Origin: Myxococcales bacterium
GTDB lineage: Bacteria > Myxococcota_A > Bradymonadia > UBA7976 > UBA1532
Length of the DNA: 32,857 nt
Direction of reading: 5' to 3'
NCBI GenBank assembly: GCA_009692505.1
Contig: SHZC01000036.1
Coordinates: forward strand, 1-32,857
Below, in pieces: positions 1 through 10,400 of the stretch. Both the position numbers and the translations under genes were made by a program. The notes under the pieces were generated by a model. It was given only the letters and a program-made list of their open reading frames with translations, did no database searches and was not told where the DNA came from. The number at the start of each line of letters is the position of its first letter. Position 1 is the stretch's first letter.

Positions 1-2
1 GC

Positions 3-521
3 ATCACCCGCTTCTTCCGCAGTGAGCCGATTGCGGGCCTAGATCCCAACGCCAATCCGACGCCTCCGGGTCTCGGCGCCTCCTCGCTGCGTCGGGCGAA
101 TCTCCAGAATGTGACCCTCAATGGCGGTGCATCTTTCGAGGGGGTCGATCTCCGCTGCGCCAACCTGCAGGGCCTGAGAATGGGGGGCGACGGCGACCCG
201 GTGATCTCCTTTCGCAACGCCAACCTCATGTTCGCCGATCTGCGTGGTGCCGATCTCAGCCGCGCATCGTTCCAGGGGGCCAACCTCAGGTTCGCCCGCA
301 TCGACCGGGAAACCCGCCTGCCGACCGACGGATTCGAAGAGCTCCGCGACGACGCCGCACGGGCCGCCGCTTACGCCGCCGCATACGACCAAGCAGACGT
401 CTCTTTCATCAGGGTTGACGACCTGATCGACGCCAACCGCCTCCTCGCGGCCGGCCTGCCCGTCTCCCGGTTCGACCGTTCGGACCGCGTCCCGATCCCC
501 AACTGCGCGCAATCGATCTGA
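3..521 (+). CDS. Pentapeptide-repeat protein, C-terminal part (5' truncated by window edge)
   Basis: The frame is open from the left edge, so the true start lies outside the window; the GTG at 111 is internal. The translation carries A(N/D)LxG-type pentapeptide units, for example ANLQN, VDLRC, ANLQG, ANLMF, ADLRG, ADLSR and ANLRF. These are expected to form a right-handed quadrilateral beta-helix. The last 60 or so residues leave the repeat and are Ala- and Asp-rich. No enzyme motif is visible. Pentapeptide proteins range from DNA mimics to structural or surface proteins, so the role is open. The stop codon lies two bases before the rnhC start, so the two genes are probably co-transcribed. 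Confidence 0.8.
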   Translation: MTRFFRSEPIAGLDPNANPTPPGLGASSLRRANLQNVTLNGGASFEGVDLRCANLQGLRMGGDGDPVISFRNANLMFADLRGADLSRASFQGANLRFARIDRETRLPTDGFEELRDDAARAAAYAAAYDQADVSFIRVDDLIDANRLLAAGLPVSRFDRSDRVPIPNCAQSI

Positions 522-523
522 CG

Positions 524-1426
524 ATGGCCTTGCCCCAGACGTTCACCCTGCCTCTCGCGCCGCTCGAAGCCCCACGGCTGAAGCTGTTCTTCCTCGACAA
601 GGGCTTCGAGATCCGGGACGCGCCCTACGCCTTCTGGCAGGCCCGGGGCCCCGGCTGCAACGCCACGTTCTACACGTCCGGCAAGCTGCTGCTCCAGGGT
701 CCGGAGGCCGATGTCTACCGGGCGCTGCTCGGCGACGATACGCCCGAGACGCGCCCCTATCACCGCGCCCTGGGCAAGCACCCGCAGCCGCTCCCGGCCG
801 AGTGGATTGGCACGGACGAGGCAGGGAAGGGGGATTACTTCGGGCCGCTCGTGGTCGCCGGCGTCTCCCTCCCGCGAAAGGCGATCGAGATCCTCGCCGA
901 GCTCGGCATCGACGACAGCAAGAAACTCAGCGATGACCGGATGTCCACGATGGTCGAGGCCGTGCGGTCGCTTGGCCCGTGGGAGGAGCTGGTCATCATG
1001 CCGGCCCGCTACAACGAGATGTACGGCCGCGCGCGCAACCTCAACCTCATGCTCGCGTGGGCCCACGCCAAGGTCATCGAGAACCTGCTTGAAAAGGGGG
1101 CCGCGACCTGGGTGCTCATCGACAAGTTCGCAGAGGAGCGGGTCGTGCGTGGGTACCTGGGTGAGAAGGGCAAGGCCGTCGCTTTGACCCTGCGGACCAA
1201 GGCGGAGGAGGACCCGGCCGTCGCGGCCGCCAGCGTGCTCGCCCGATCGGCGTATATGCGGTGTCTTCGCGCCCTGAGCAAACGGTACGACGTCGAGCTG
1301 CGCCCCGGGGCAGGCGCGCCGACGCTCGCCGTGGGGCGGGAGCTCGTGCGGCGACACGGCCCCGAGGTGCTCGCCGAGACCGGCAAGCTGCACTTCGTGA
1401 CCACGCAGCAGATCACCGGGGGCTGA
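524..1426 (+). CDS. rnhC: Ribonuclease HIII
   Basis: The 300-residue product is predicted to hydrolyse the RNA strand of RNA-DNA hybrids. An N-terminal TBP-like substrate-binding domain (about residues 1-90) precedes the RNase H fold. The GTDEAGKGDYFGP motif gives D98 and E99. Further metal ligands are D200 in VLIDKFAEE and an acidic residue in AEEDPAVAAASVLAR (D230). This D/E/D/D layout and the N-terminal domain separate HIII from RNase HII. The length matches the family. The ATG follows the upstream stop by two bases, which suggests translational coupling. The gene ends 40 bp from the convergent kinase gene. RNase HIII is best known from Firmicutes, Chlamydiae and Aquifex, so its presence here is mildly notable. 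Confidence 0.93.
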   Translation: MALPQTFTLPLAPLEAPRLKLFFLDKGFEIRDAPYAFWQARGPGCNATFYTSGKLLLQGPEADVYRALLGDDTPETRPYHRALGKHPQPLPAEWIGTDEAGKGDYFGPLVVAGVSLPRKAIEILAELGIDDSKKLSDDRMSTMVEAVRSLGPWEELVIMPARYNEMYGRARNLNLMLAWAHAKVIENLLEKGAATWVLIDKFAEERVVRGYLGEKGKAVALTLRTKAEEDPAVAAASVLARSAYMRCLRALSKRYDVELRPGAGAPTLAVGRELVRRHGPEVLAETGKLHFVTTQQITGG

Positions 1427-1466
1427 GGGCACGGGCCGGGCCTCGCCGTCAGGCGGTGAGAAGGCC

Positions 1467-2708
<1,242 letters not shown>

Positions 2709-2760
2709 GGTTGAGGAGAATAGACCCGGGGGCTATCCGACCGCGACCTTCGGTGGTTGA

Positions 2761-3639
2761 ATGTGCCCCGTGTCGGCCTCCCTCGCCCCGTTGACGGCCG
2801 CAGCCCTCCGCGCACTTGAGCGCCGCGTGCCTGACGAGCTGATGGACCGCATTCACTGCTTGAAGCAGGAGCTCGGCGACCGGCCGACGGACGACTTCGG
2901 CTTCGATCCCGACGCGCTGAAGCCCGTCGCCGGGGCTCTGTCGTTTCTCTATCATGAGTACTTCCGCGTGCAGGCCACGGGCCTGACGGGCCTGCCCGAA
3001 GGCCGCGTCCTCTTCGTCTCCAATCACAGCGGGCAGGTCCCCATCGACGGGCTCATGATCGGTGCAGCCCTGCTCCTTGAAGGCCAGCCGCCCCGCGCCG
3101 TGCGGTCGATGGTCGAGCGTTGGGTCTCGTCTCTGCCCTTCGTGAGCACCTTCTTCGCGCGTCTCGGTCAGGTGCTCGGCACGCCCGAAAACTGCCGCAC
3201 GCTGCTCCTGCAGGACCACGCGGTCCTGGTGTTCCCGGAGGGCGTGCGCGGCATCAGCAAGACCTACGATCACGCCTACCAGCTCCAGGAGTTCGGGCAC
3301 GGCTTCATGCGCCTGGCGCTCGAGACCAAGACGCCCATCGTGCCGATTGGGGTCGTCGGCGCAGAGGAACAGTTCCCGGCCATCTGGAACGCCAAACCCC
3401 TGGCCAATCTGCTCAAGATCCCGGCCGTCCCCGTCACGCCGTTTTTCCCGCTGCTCGGCCCGCTCGGGCTCCTGCCTCTGCCGGTGAAGTACCGCATCAA
3501 CTTCGGACGTCCGATCTATTTCGAAGGCGATCCAGACGAGGAGGAGGCCGTGCTCTCCGCCAAGGTCGACCGGGTCCGTAAGGCGATTGAAGCCCTCCTG
3601 AGGCGCGGCCTGACAGACCGTGGCGGGGTCATGTTTTGA
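2761..3639 (+). CDS. Lysophospholipid/glycerol acyltransferase family (PlsC/MGAT-like)
   Basis: The 292-residue protein resembles the LPLAT superfamily, which transfers acyl chains from acyl-CoA or acyl-ACP to a hydroxyl acceptor at the membrane. The motif I region is SNHSGQVPID (H89, D96). The His-Asp spacing is longer than the classical HX4D, as in MGAT-like branches. Motif III is VFPEGVRG near residue 160, and motif IV is TPIVPIGVVGAEE. Several hydrophobic stretches suggest peripheral or integral membrane contact. The gene overlaps the downstream SDR gene by four bases (TTGA), so the two are almost certainly translationally coupled and may act on the same lipid. The exact acceptor cannot be deduced. 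Confidence 0.83.
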   Translation: MCPVSASLAPLTAAALRALERRVPDELMDRIHCLKQELGDRPTDDFGFDPDALKPVAGALSFLYHEYFRVQATGLTGLPEGRVLFVSNHSGQVPIDGLMIGAALLLEGQPPRAVRSMVERWVSSLPFVSTFFARLGQVLGTPENCRTLLLQDHAVLVFPEGVRGISKTYDHAYQLQEFGHGFMRLALETKTPIVPIGVVGAEEQFPAIWNAKPLANLLKIPAVPVTPFFPLLGPLGLLPLPVKYRINFGRPIYFEGDPDEEEAVLSAKVDRVRKAIEALLRRGLTDRGGVMF

Positions 3640-4580
3640 GCGTCGAACCTCGAGTCGCGATCACCGGCATCAGCGGGCGTTTCGGTCGCCGCCTCGCGCA
3701 ACTGCTTCATCGGACGTGCACGGTCGTGGGCATCGATCGGCGGCCGCTTCACGGTGGGCCCCGCGACGTCGAGACCCATCAAATCGACATCCGACGCCAG
3801 CGCTGTGAGGAGATCTTCCGCGCCGGAGCCTTCGACGCCGTCGTGCACCTCAACGTGATGCACGACCCGCGCACGAGCAGCGAGGAACACCACACGTTCA
3901 ATATCAAGGGCACGACGCGGGTCATGGACTACTGCGTGCGCCACCGGATCCCCAAGCTCATCCTCCTGTCGACGGCCAACGTTTACGGACCCCGCGCGGA
4001 GAACCCCCAGTTCCTGACCGAGGACGCCCCGCTCATGGGCGGCACCCGCTTCGGAGAGATCCGCGATCTCATCGCCTTGGATATGTGCGGCCAGAGCTTC
4101 TTCTGGAAACATCCGGAGGTGGAGACCGTCATCCTTCGTCCGGTGCATATCATCGGCGCGGTCAAGAACGCCCCGAGCAACTACCTCCGCCTCAAACAAA
4201 TCCCCAGGCTCGCGGGCTTCGATCCGATGATTCAGCTCATCCACGAGGACGACGTGGCCCGCGCGATCATCGAGGCGCTCAAGCCCGGCCTGAGGGGCGT
4301 CTTCAACGTCGCGGGGTGCATGCCCGTGCCGCTCTCGGACATCCTCTCTCGCCTCGACGCCAACATCATCGACTTCCCCCACTTCCTCGCCGAGCCGACC
4401 CTCGAGCGGATGTGGCGGATGCGCCTGACGAGCTTCCCGCCGCCCGAGATTGACCACCTCCGCTATGTCTGCATGGTCGACGACCAGCCGGCGCGCCAGG
4501 TCCTCGGGTATCAGCCACGGTTCGAGCTCGACGCGACGCTCGCGCACCTCCGACTCACTCAGGGCGTCGAGCTGCGCTGA
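3636..4580 (+). CDS. NAD-dependent epimerase/dehydratase-family (extended SDR) protein lacking YxxxK
   Basis: The 314-residue protein has an N-terminal Rossmann fold with TGISGRFG (residues 10-17), a downstream LLSTANVYGPR active-site Ser/Thr strand, and an LRPVHIIG strand. The TTG start overlaps the upstream stop; no other start precedes the Rossmann motif, so it is well supported. The catalytic Tyr-Lys pair of SDR enzymes is expected near residues 139-143, but the sequence there reads FGEIR, so Tyr is replaced by Phe and Lys by Arg. Nucleotide binding is likely, while classical SDR catalysis is doubtful. The coupled acyltransferase suggests a role in lipid or glycolipid modification, which is inference. 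Confidence 0.83.
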   Translation: MSVEPRVAITGISGRFGRRLAQLLHRTCTVVGIDRRPLHGGPRDVETHQIDIRRQRCEEIFRAGAFDAVVHLNVMHDPRTSSEEHHTFNIKGTTRVMDYCVRHRIPKLILLSTANVYGPRAENPQFLTEDAPLMGGTRFGEIRDLIALDMCGQSFFWKHPEVETVILRPVHIIGAVKNAPSNYLRLKQIPRLAGFDPMIQLIHEDDVARAIIEALKPGLRGVFNVAGCMPVPLSDILSRLDANIIDFPHFLAEPTLERMWRMRLTSFPPPEIDHLRYVCMVDDQPARQVLGYQPRFELDATLAHLRLTQGVELR

Positions 4581-4717
4581 GGGTGTGAACGCGAGGGCGT
4601 CGGCGGTGTGAATCTCCGTTGACGGTGAGGCCCGCGCGACGGCCTCCAAAGCCAATCCGCTCAAGGGCACGACCCTTGCGAACTCAGCCTTCGAACCCAA
4701 ACGTCGAGGAGCTTGAG

Positions 4718-5419
4718 ATGAACATCCAACGAACCCTGAGCCTGCTTCTTCTTGCCTCGTCCCTCTATGGCTGCCCGCCCATGGAGCCTGCCTGCGACGA
4801 GCCGCCACAGCTGTTGCCGATTGGAATTGGTGGGCTGGCCGAGCCTGATGGTGGACAGGCGGCGTGCATCTTCGATGACGAGTGCGGCCCGTCCATGCGC
4901 TGCACGGACGACGGCCTCTGCATCGGCGCCGAGCCTCTCATCGCCCCGACGGCCTGCGATCGCGACGGCGACTGTATGCTCGGCTGCATCTGCTTCAAGG
5001 GGGCCTGCTTCGAGTCGGCGCGGTGTGGCAGCGATCTCGACTGCAACTCCGACGCGGTCTGTCTCGAGGGCACCTGCCGCGCGGTCTGTCTTGTGGACGG
5101 GGAGTGCGGGGACGGCGCCGTCTGCAGCGCGGGCCGATGTTCACCCATCTGCGACGATGAGGGCGCGAGGGCCCGCGGGCTGACCTGTGAGGAGCCTGCC
5201 CCGCCTGCCCTGCCCGCCCCAATCGTCACGCCGCCGCCCGCCGACCCGGTGCCGATGGCCTGCATCTGCAACTGCGACTGCGCCGAAGGGCAGCGCTGCG
5301 AGACCGAGACGAGCCTCTGCGTCGACGTCCTGCCCGCGGCGCTCTCCTGCGTCGCCGACTGCGACTGCCCCGGGGACGAGGTCTGTCGTGAGGCGCGCTG
5401 TGTAGCGAACGGAGTCTGA
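4718..5419 (+). CDS. Cys-rich putative lipoprotein
   Basis: The ATG at 4718 is chosen over a longer open frame. It has a Shine-Dalgarno GAGGAG (4706-4711) and starts a clean type II signal peptide, MNIQRTLSLLLLASSLYGC, with Cys19 as the lipidated residue. The mature 215 residues contain many spaced cysteines in CxxDxxCxxGxxCxxGxC-like units (for example DDECGPSMRCTDDGLC). A Pro-rich linker and a second Cys cluster near the C terminus follow. These units resemble the disulfide-rich repeats in the large lipoprotein at 7426-10551. No catalytic motif is seen. It is probably an outer-membrane-attached, disulfide-stabilised surface protein of unknown function. Confidence 0.75.
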   Translation: MNIQRTLSLLLLASSLYGCPPMEPACDEPPQLLPIGIGGLAEPDGGQAACIFDDECGPSMRCTDDGLCIGAEPLIAPTACDRDGDCMLGCICFKGACFESARCGSDLDCNSDAVCLEGTCRAVCLVDGECGDGAVCSAGRCSPICDDEGARARGLTCEEPAPPALPAPIVTPPPADPVPMACICNCDCAEGQRCETETSLCVDVLPAALSCVADCDCPGDEVCREARCVANGV

Positions 5420-5498
5420 TGGCTGTGGGGCGGCCCGACTCCTATGGGGTCTACTCGGGCGCATTGCGCGCCACTCGAAGCCGCGTCAAAGTCGGCGC

Positions 5499-6203
5499 GT
5501 GCATCTGACGCTTCCGAGCCTGACCCTCGCCCTCTCGCTGTCGGCCTGCATCCTCACGCCCGAGGACTGCGCGCGCGGTTTCACCCTGGAGGAGGGTCGC
5601 TGCGTGGCCTCCGAGGATCCCGGCCCGTTTCCCCGACCGGAGCGGGACGCCTCCTCGCTGGACTTCGAGCCGTTCGAGGACCTGACGCCCCCGCGCAGAG
5701 ACGCCGAGAAGCCCCTGCTCCAGCCGGACGCCGCGCCTAGCAAGTCCCCGTGGGGCGAGGCGAGGACGCTGCTCATCGTGGACCGGACCGCGGATGATCA
5801 AGTGCGCCTCTCCTCGGCGACGCCCGGTTACGACCTCGACGCCGTCGTGATCACCCAGCGCGCCTCGCAGTCCTATGCGGTCAAGGTGCTCGAGGCGCTC
5901 GTCCTCGATCCCCATGGCCAAAGCGTCGCCACGGATATGAACGCGGCCCTCAATGAGCCGGAGTTCAGCGGTCAGGAGGAGGACTTCGTCTCCCTCGGCG
6001 GCGGGGGCGCGTACCTGCTCTTGCTGCTCGACGACGAGGTCAAGCTCGATGTGGGCACGACCATAGATGTCGTGGACTACTCGGAGCAGGCCCGCGTCGC
6101 GGATCGGTTCGCGCTCTGGGCCTGCCCCGGCTTCGAGGCCGATCTTCGGACCTGTTGGGTCATCGGAGACGGGGTCGGCTCGACGCAGCTGGTGTTGCGC
6201 TGA
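5499..6203 (+). CDS. Putative lipoprotein of unknown function
   Basis: The 234-residue product starts at GTG with a short hydrophobic leader ending in the lipobox LSLSAC (Cys17). The next 70 residues are acidic and Pro-rich and look disordered. The C-terminal 150 residues appear folded, with alternating beta-like stretches (LLIVDRTAD, YLLLLLDDEVKLDVGTTIDVVDY) and a final Cys pair in WACPGFEADLRTCWVIG. I do not recognise a family. It follows the Cys-rich lipoprotein by 79 bp on the same strand and converges on the thioredoxin gene with a 10-bp gap. Function is unknown. Confidence 0.65.
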   Translation: MHLTLPSLTLALSLSACILTPEDCARGFTLEEGRCVASEDPGPFPRPERDASSLDFEPFEDLTPPRRDAEKPLLQPDAAPSKSPWGEARTLLIVDRTADDQVRLSSATPGYDLDAVVITQRASQSYAVKVLEALVLDPHGQSVATDMNAALNEPEFSGQEEDFVSLGGGGAYLLLLLDDEVKLDVGTTIDVVDYSEQARVADRFALWACPGFEADLRTCWVIGDGVGSTQLVLR

Positions 6204-6213
6204 GGTCGTAAGA

Positions 6214-7302
6214 TCACCTCTGACTGAACTTCTTCGTCTGGGACCGGAAGTAGGGGTCCTTGCCGTCGAGGGCGACCGCTTTGGTGATCGCCACCAGCGC
6301 GCCCGCCCGATCCCCGCTCTTGAAGAGCACCTCGGCGAGCGTGTCCCAGAGGCCCGCGTCCTTAGCGTCAACCTCGAGGCCCCGGCGCGCCGTCGCGATG
6401 CCGAAGGGCAGATCGTAGCCCTCGCGAAAGCAGAACCACGCGACCTGGTTGTAGACCTTCGAGGTGCCGGGGCTCTGGGCGATGACGCTGTCGAGCAGCG
6501 AGCGGGTGCGCGCCAGATCTCCAGCCTGCCGAGCGGCCTTGGCGAGGGCCATGGGGATCCGCTTCGTCTCCGGAGCGTCGGGGAATCCGCTCGACAGTGC
6601 CGCGAGCAGCACCTCCGCCTTCTTGGGATCCCCCCCGAGCCGGAGGTGGCCGGAGTAGGCGACCTCGAAGAGGGTGGCGGCCGCGAGCTTGCGTTCGTTC
6701 TTGGGATCGGCGGCGAGGACGAGGGGCAGGAGCGCCTCCGCGCGGGCGAGCTCCCCTCGAATGGCGCTGCGTTGGGCGATCGCGGCCGCGAGCTCGGCGT
6801 CGCCTCCCGCAGCGGCGAATCGGGCTTCGAGCTCGGCGAGGGTGCCCTTGCCTTGGCGATAACCGGCGAGCACCTCGATGAACTTCGCGGGCTCGACGAA
6901 GCCCATGAGGCGATCAACCTCGCGGCCCTCGCCGTCGAGCAAGAGAAACGTCGGAAACCCGACGACGTGGTACCGCTCGATCGCCGCTTTGCCCGCGGGC
7001 GTATCGGCGTCCACGCGCACTTTGACCAGCGGCTTCATCGCCCGTGTCACGTCGGGCCGACTGAAGACCTGCGCCTCCATGTCCTGGCAGGGGCCGCACC
7101 AGGTCGCCCAGACATCCACGAGCACCTGCTTCTTCTGGATCCGGGCGCGCTCGATGGCCTGCGAGAGGTCGAGTTTCTGCCACGAGACGCGCGCGAAGGC
7201 GGGTGTGGAGGCGAGCGTGGAGGCGAGCGTGGAGAAGGCCAGGAAGGCCGAGACAAGGCTCAGGACGACGCTGTGGGTCTGGGGTCTACGATCGACAAGC
7301 AT
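6214..7302 (-). CDS. Exported thioredoxin-fold protein with TPR-like C-terminal region
   Basis: The 362-residue protein has an N-terminal signal peptide (hydrophobic residues about 11-36, ending STPAFA). A thioredoxin domain follows, with the redox motif WCGPC at 68-72 and the cis-proline in GFPT (P117). It resembles periplasmic thiol reductases (thioredoxin_7/DsbD-gamma-like). From about residue 155 the chain is helical and repeat-like, consistent with TPR or Sel1-like units (for example AGLWDTLAEVLFKSGDRAGALVAITKA). It probably acts in the periplasm on disulfide-rich exported proteins, and two such genes flank it. A strong Shine-Dalgarno (GGAGGTGA) precedes the ATG. The signal peptide contains a short duplicated unit coding ASTLAST. 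Its electron donor is not visible here. Confidence 0.88.
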   Translation of the reverse strand: MLVDRRPQTHSVVLSLVSAFLAFSTLASTLASTPAFARVSWQKLDLSQAIERARIQKKQVLVDVWATWCGPCQDMEAQVFSRPDVTRAMKPLVKVRVDADTPAGKAAIERYHVVGFPTFLLLDGEGREVDRLMGFVEPAKFIEVLAGYRQGKGTLAELEARFAAAGGDAELAAAIAQRSAIRGELARAEALLPLVLAADPKNERKLAAATLFEVAYSGHLRLGGDPKKAEVLLAALSSGFPDAPETKRIPMALAKAARQAGDLARTRSLLDSVIAQSPGTSKVYNQVAWFCFREGYDLPFGIATARRGLEVDAKDAGLWDTLAEVLFKSGDRAGALVAITKAVALDGKDPYFRSQTKKFSQR

Positions 7303-7425
7303 GACTCACCTCCGCGCGCATCCTAGTCGCCGGAGCCTCTGTGGCTCAATGGTTGTGTGGCTTTTGGCCCATGAACTACTGTGGCGGAAGTGGAATAAAA
7401 ACGACTCACCGGCACGGGGGAATTC

Positions 7426-10400
7426 ATGAGGATGTTGTGCACGATGGAGAGGGTTCTTGGGCTCACGGTGGCGTTGGTGCTCTCGGCCTGTGGAGACGAG
7501 GGGGGGAGCTCCGGCAGCAAGGACGGATCGAACGGAGGAGATCCTTTCGGCGGCGGAGATTTCGGCCCCGGGACCACGGATGTGCCGGCCGTGGTCGACT
7601 CGCTCGAGTGCATGACCGACGCGACGTGCAGTGAGGGCTACTACTGCGACCGCCCCGAGGACGTGATCCGGGGCCGCTGCGAGGTGGGGTGCCGGTACGA
7701 TCCGAACACCTGCGTCGAGGCTTATCTCTGCGTCGACCGGGTCTGCGTCCTCGAGTCCAACTGCTCCGAGGACCTCAATTGCGCAGCCGACCTCTACTGC
7801 CTGGACGGCGACTGCGTGCCCGGCTGCAAGGCTGTCGAGCCCGATCCCTGCGCGTCGGCCGCCGACGGTCGTCCCCAGCGCTGCAACGCCGATACGCGGG
7901 CCTGCGAGCCGACGGTGGTCTGCTGCGACGCCGCAAACGCCTGCACCTACGCCGTCGCCGCCGACTGCTCCGACATCGTTGACGGCGTCGCCTCGTGTGT
8001 GAACCCCAACCCCTGCGAGAACCGCTGCGAGTCGGACGACGACTGCGACGAGACGGCGTACTGCAGCGACGCGGGTCGCTGCGAGGTCGGCTGCCGCCCG
8101 GACGACCGCTTCCCTTGCCCCAACGGCCAGAACTGCAACAGCAACACCCACACCTGCGAGTACCGGATATGCGCCAACGACGAGGAGTGCCCCAACGCCC
8201 AGTTCTGCGGGGGCGAAGTCTGCTCCCCCGGCTGTCGTCTGGAGCCCGATAACTGCCCCGGCGACAATACCTGCCAGCAGAACCGCGAGTGTGGCTTGGG
8301 GTGCAGCCTCGATGCTGAGTGCGTCTCCAATAACGGGGCCGGTTGGTTCTGCCTCCAGGGTCAGTGCAATCCCCCCTGCGCCGAGCACGCGGACTGCCCG
8401 GAGCTGGAGGTCTGCGATGCCGCGACACAGCGCTGCGTCGCGGGCTGCCGCGAGGACGTCAACGAGCCCAACGACGACTTGGCTACGGCCGCCGCGCTCA
8501 ACTTCGAGAACGGGACGCACTACGACAGCGGCGTCAATCCGCGGCTGTCCGCCTGCAACCGAAACCGTGACTTCTTCCGGTTCGACGCGCCCGGACCCGG
8601 CTACACGATCCGCGCCTCCATCGAGTTCGAGCACGCGAGCGGCGACTTGGACATGCAGCTCTACGACGCCGCGGGGAGCGTCGTCGCCCGGAGCGAGAGC
8701 GCCGACGACGACGAGAGCTTCGTCTTCCCCGGCAACGGCGTCGAAGCCGCGGGCGGGCGTTATTCGATCGAGGTTTACGCACGCGGTCTCGACCGCAACA
8801 CCTACCGGCTCATGATCGATCTCGTCGCGCCCGGCGTCTGCCTGGAGGACGAGGCCGAGGCGGGTCCGGGGGATGACTCGGCCCTCAGCGCGACCCGCCT
8901 CCCGCTCGCGCAGCTCATGCAGAGCCAGACCGTCGCGGACCGCACGCTCTGTGCTTCGGACGTAGATTGGTTCAGCGTCCGAATGGGCAACCGAGATGGC
9001 GTCACCGTGCGCCTCGACGTGCGCGGTGGCGCCGATCTGAGCTTCGAGATCTTTGGTCCGCAGGTCCCCGGTCCGAACACGCCCCCGGTCTTCGAGCCCA
9101 ATGGCTTCAATATGGGCCCCAATGGGGCGCGCACCGTGGAGTTCTCGATCCCGCAGTTCAACGCCGGGATCTTCGACGGCACCTATTACGTACGTGTCTT
9201 CGAGACCACAGGCAGCGCCGACGCCCCGGCCGGGGACTACGACCTCACCGTCGCCGTCGACCGGGAGCGCGCCTTGTGTATCGACGATGAGGCCGAGCCC
9301 AACGACGTGCGGCCCGAGGCCTTCGACCTCATGGTGCTGCCCGGCTTCACCCGGATGAGAATCGACGGCGCCGGAACTGAGCTCGTCCCGGGCATGGATC
9401 TGCAGGTGCCCGACCTCTGGCTGTGTGGCGGAGAGTCAGACTGGTACAGCGTCGTCCTCACCGACAACGACACGCTCGACGCGTTCATCGATCGGTCGGA
9501 CGCGCCGGCCGCGGGCGACACGCGGGTCGAGATCCTCAACGCGCAGGGTCAGCGGGTCGGCCTGCAGGGACAATCAAGCGAGCCCCGAAACGCCGCCCGC
9601 GCCGCAAACCTCCCGGCCGGCACCTACTTCGTCGCCGTCACCAGCATCGGGGATACGCAGGCCGAGTATCAGCTGTCCGTCAATCGGACGACCTCACCCC
9701 TCCTGTGTACGCCCGATCGCTTCGACGCGGCCGGCGGAAACGAGCTGCAGGCCAACGCGACGGCCATCGGTAGCGGTCGTCAAGTAAACTTGACCTTGTG
9801 TGGGCTCGACGGAGATGAGGACTGGTATGTCGTCACGCTCGATACGATCGCCGATCTCACCCTGACGCTCGACTTCACCTTCGCCCAGGGCAACCTCGAC
9901 GTGGACATCTACCGCGACGGCAACGGCTTCGCAGACAACGCCGGGCAGGTCCAGGGGCACAGCAACCTGGACGACGAGACGGTCGTGCTCCGGAACCGCC
10001 CCGCAGGTGAATACTTCATCCGGGTCTATGGCGTGGGGTTCCCGAACGTGCGCTACGACATGAACGTGCTCGTCGAGGAGGAGGTCTTCGAGTGCAACCC
10101 CGATGAGGACGAGCCCAACGAGGATGTGGCGGACGCGACCAACCTCGGGAGCGGCATCGTCAACGGGCGCGCGACGCAGTGGATCTGCGAAGGCCAGCCG
10201 CGCGACGAGGACTTCTTCCGGATCGAGGTCGACGCGAACGATACGCGCTCGATCGTCGTGCCCTTCCTCTACGGCGACGACGGGGACCTCTACTTGGAGA
10301 TCTACGACTCCGACCAGATGCTCCGCGGGGCCACGTTCGCCGTCTCACGCGGCAACTCCAAGCAGTGCGTGATCGTCGAGCCGACGAACCGCGACCGCGT

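Noticed and set aside
1427..1466. Possible terminator between rnhC and the kinase
   Set aside because: The inverted repeat is imperfect and has no T-tract on either strand.
7342..7356. Sigma-54-like TGGC-N7-TTGT upstream of the large lipoprotein
   Set aside because: The -12 element lacks the essential GC, and no sigma-54 activator site or gene is near.
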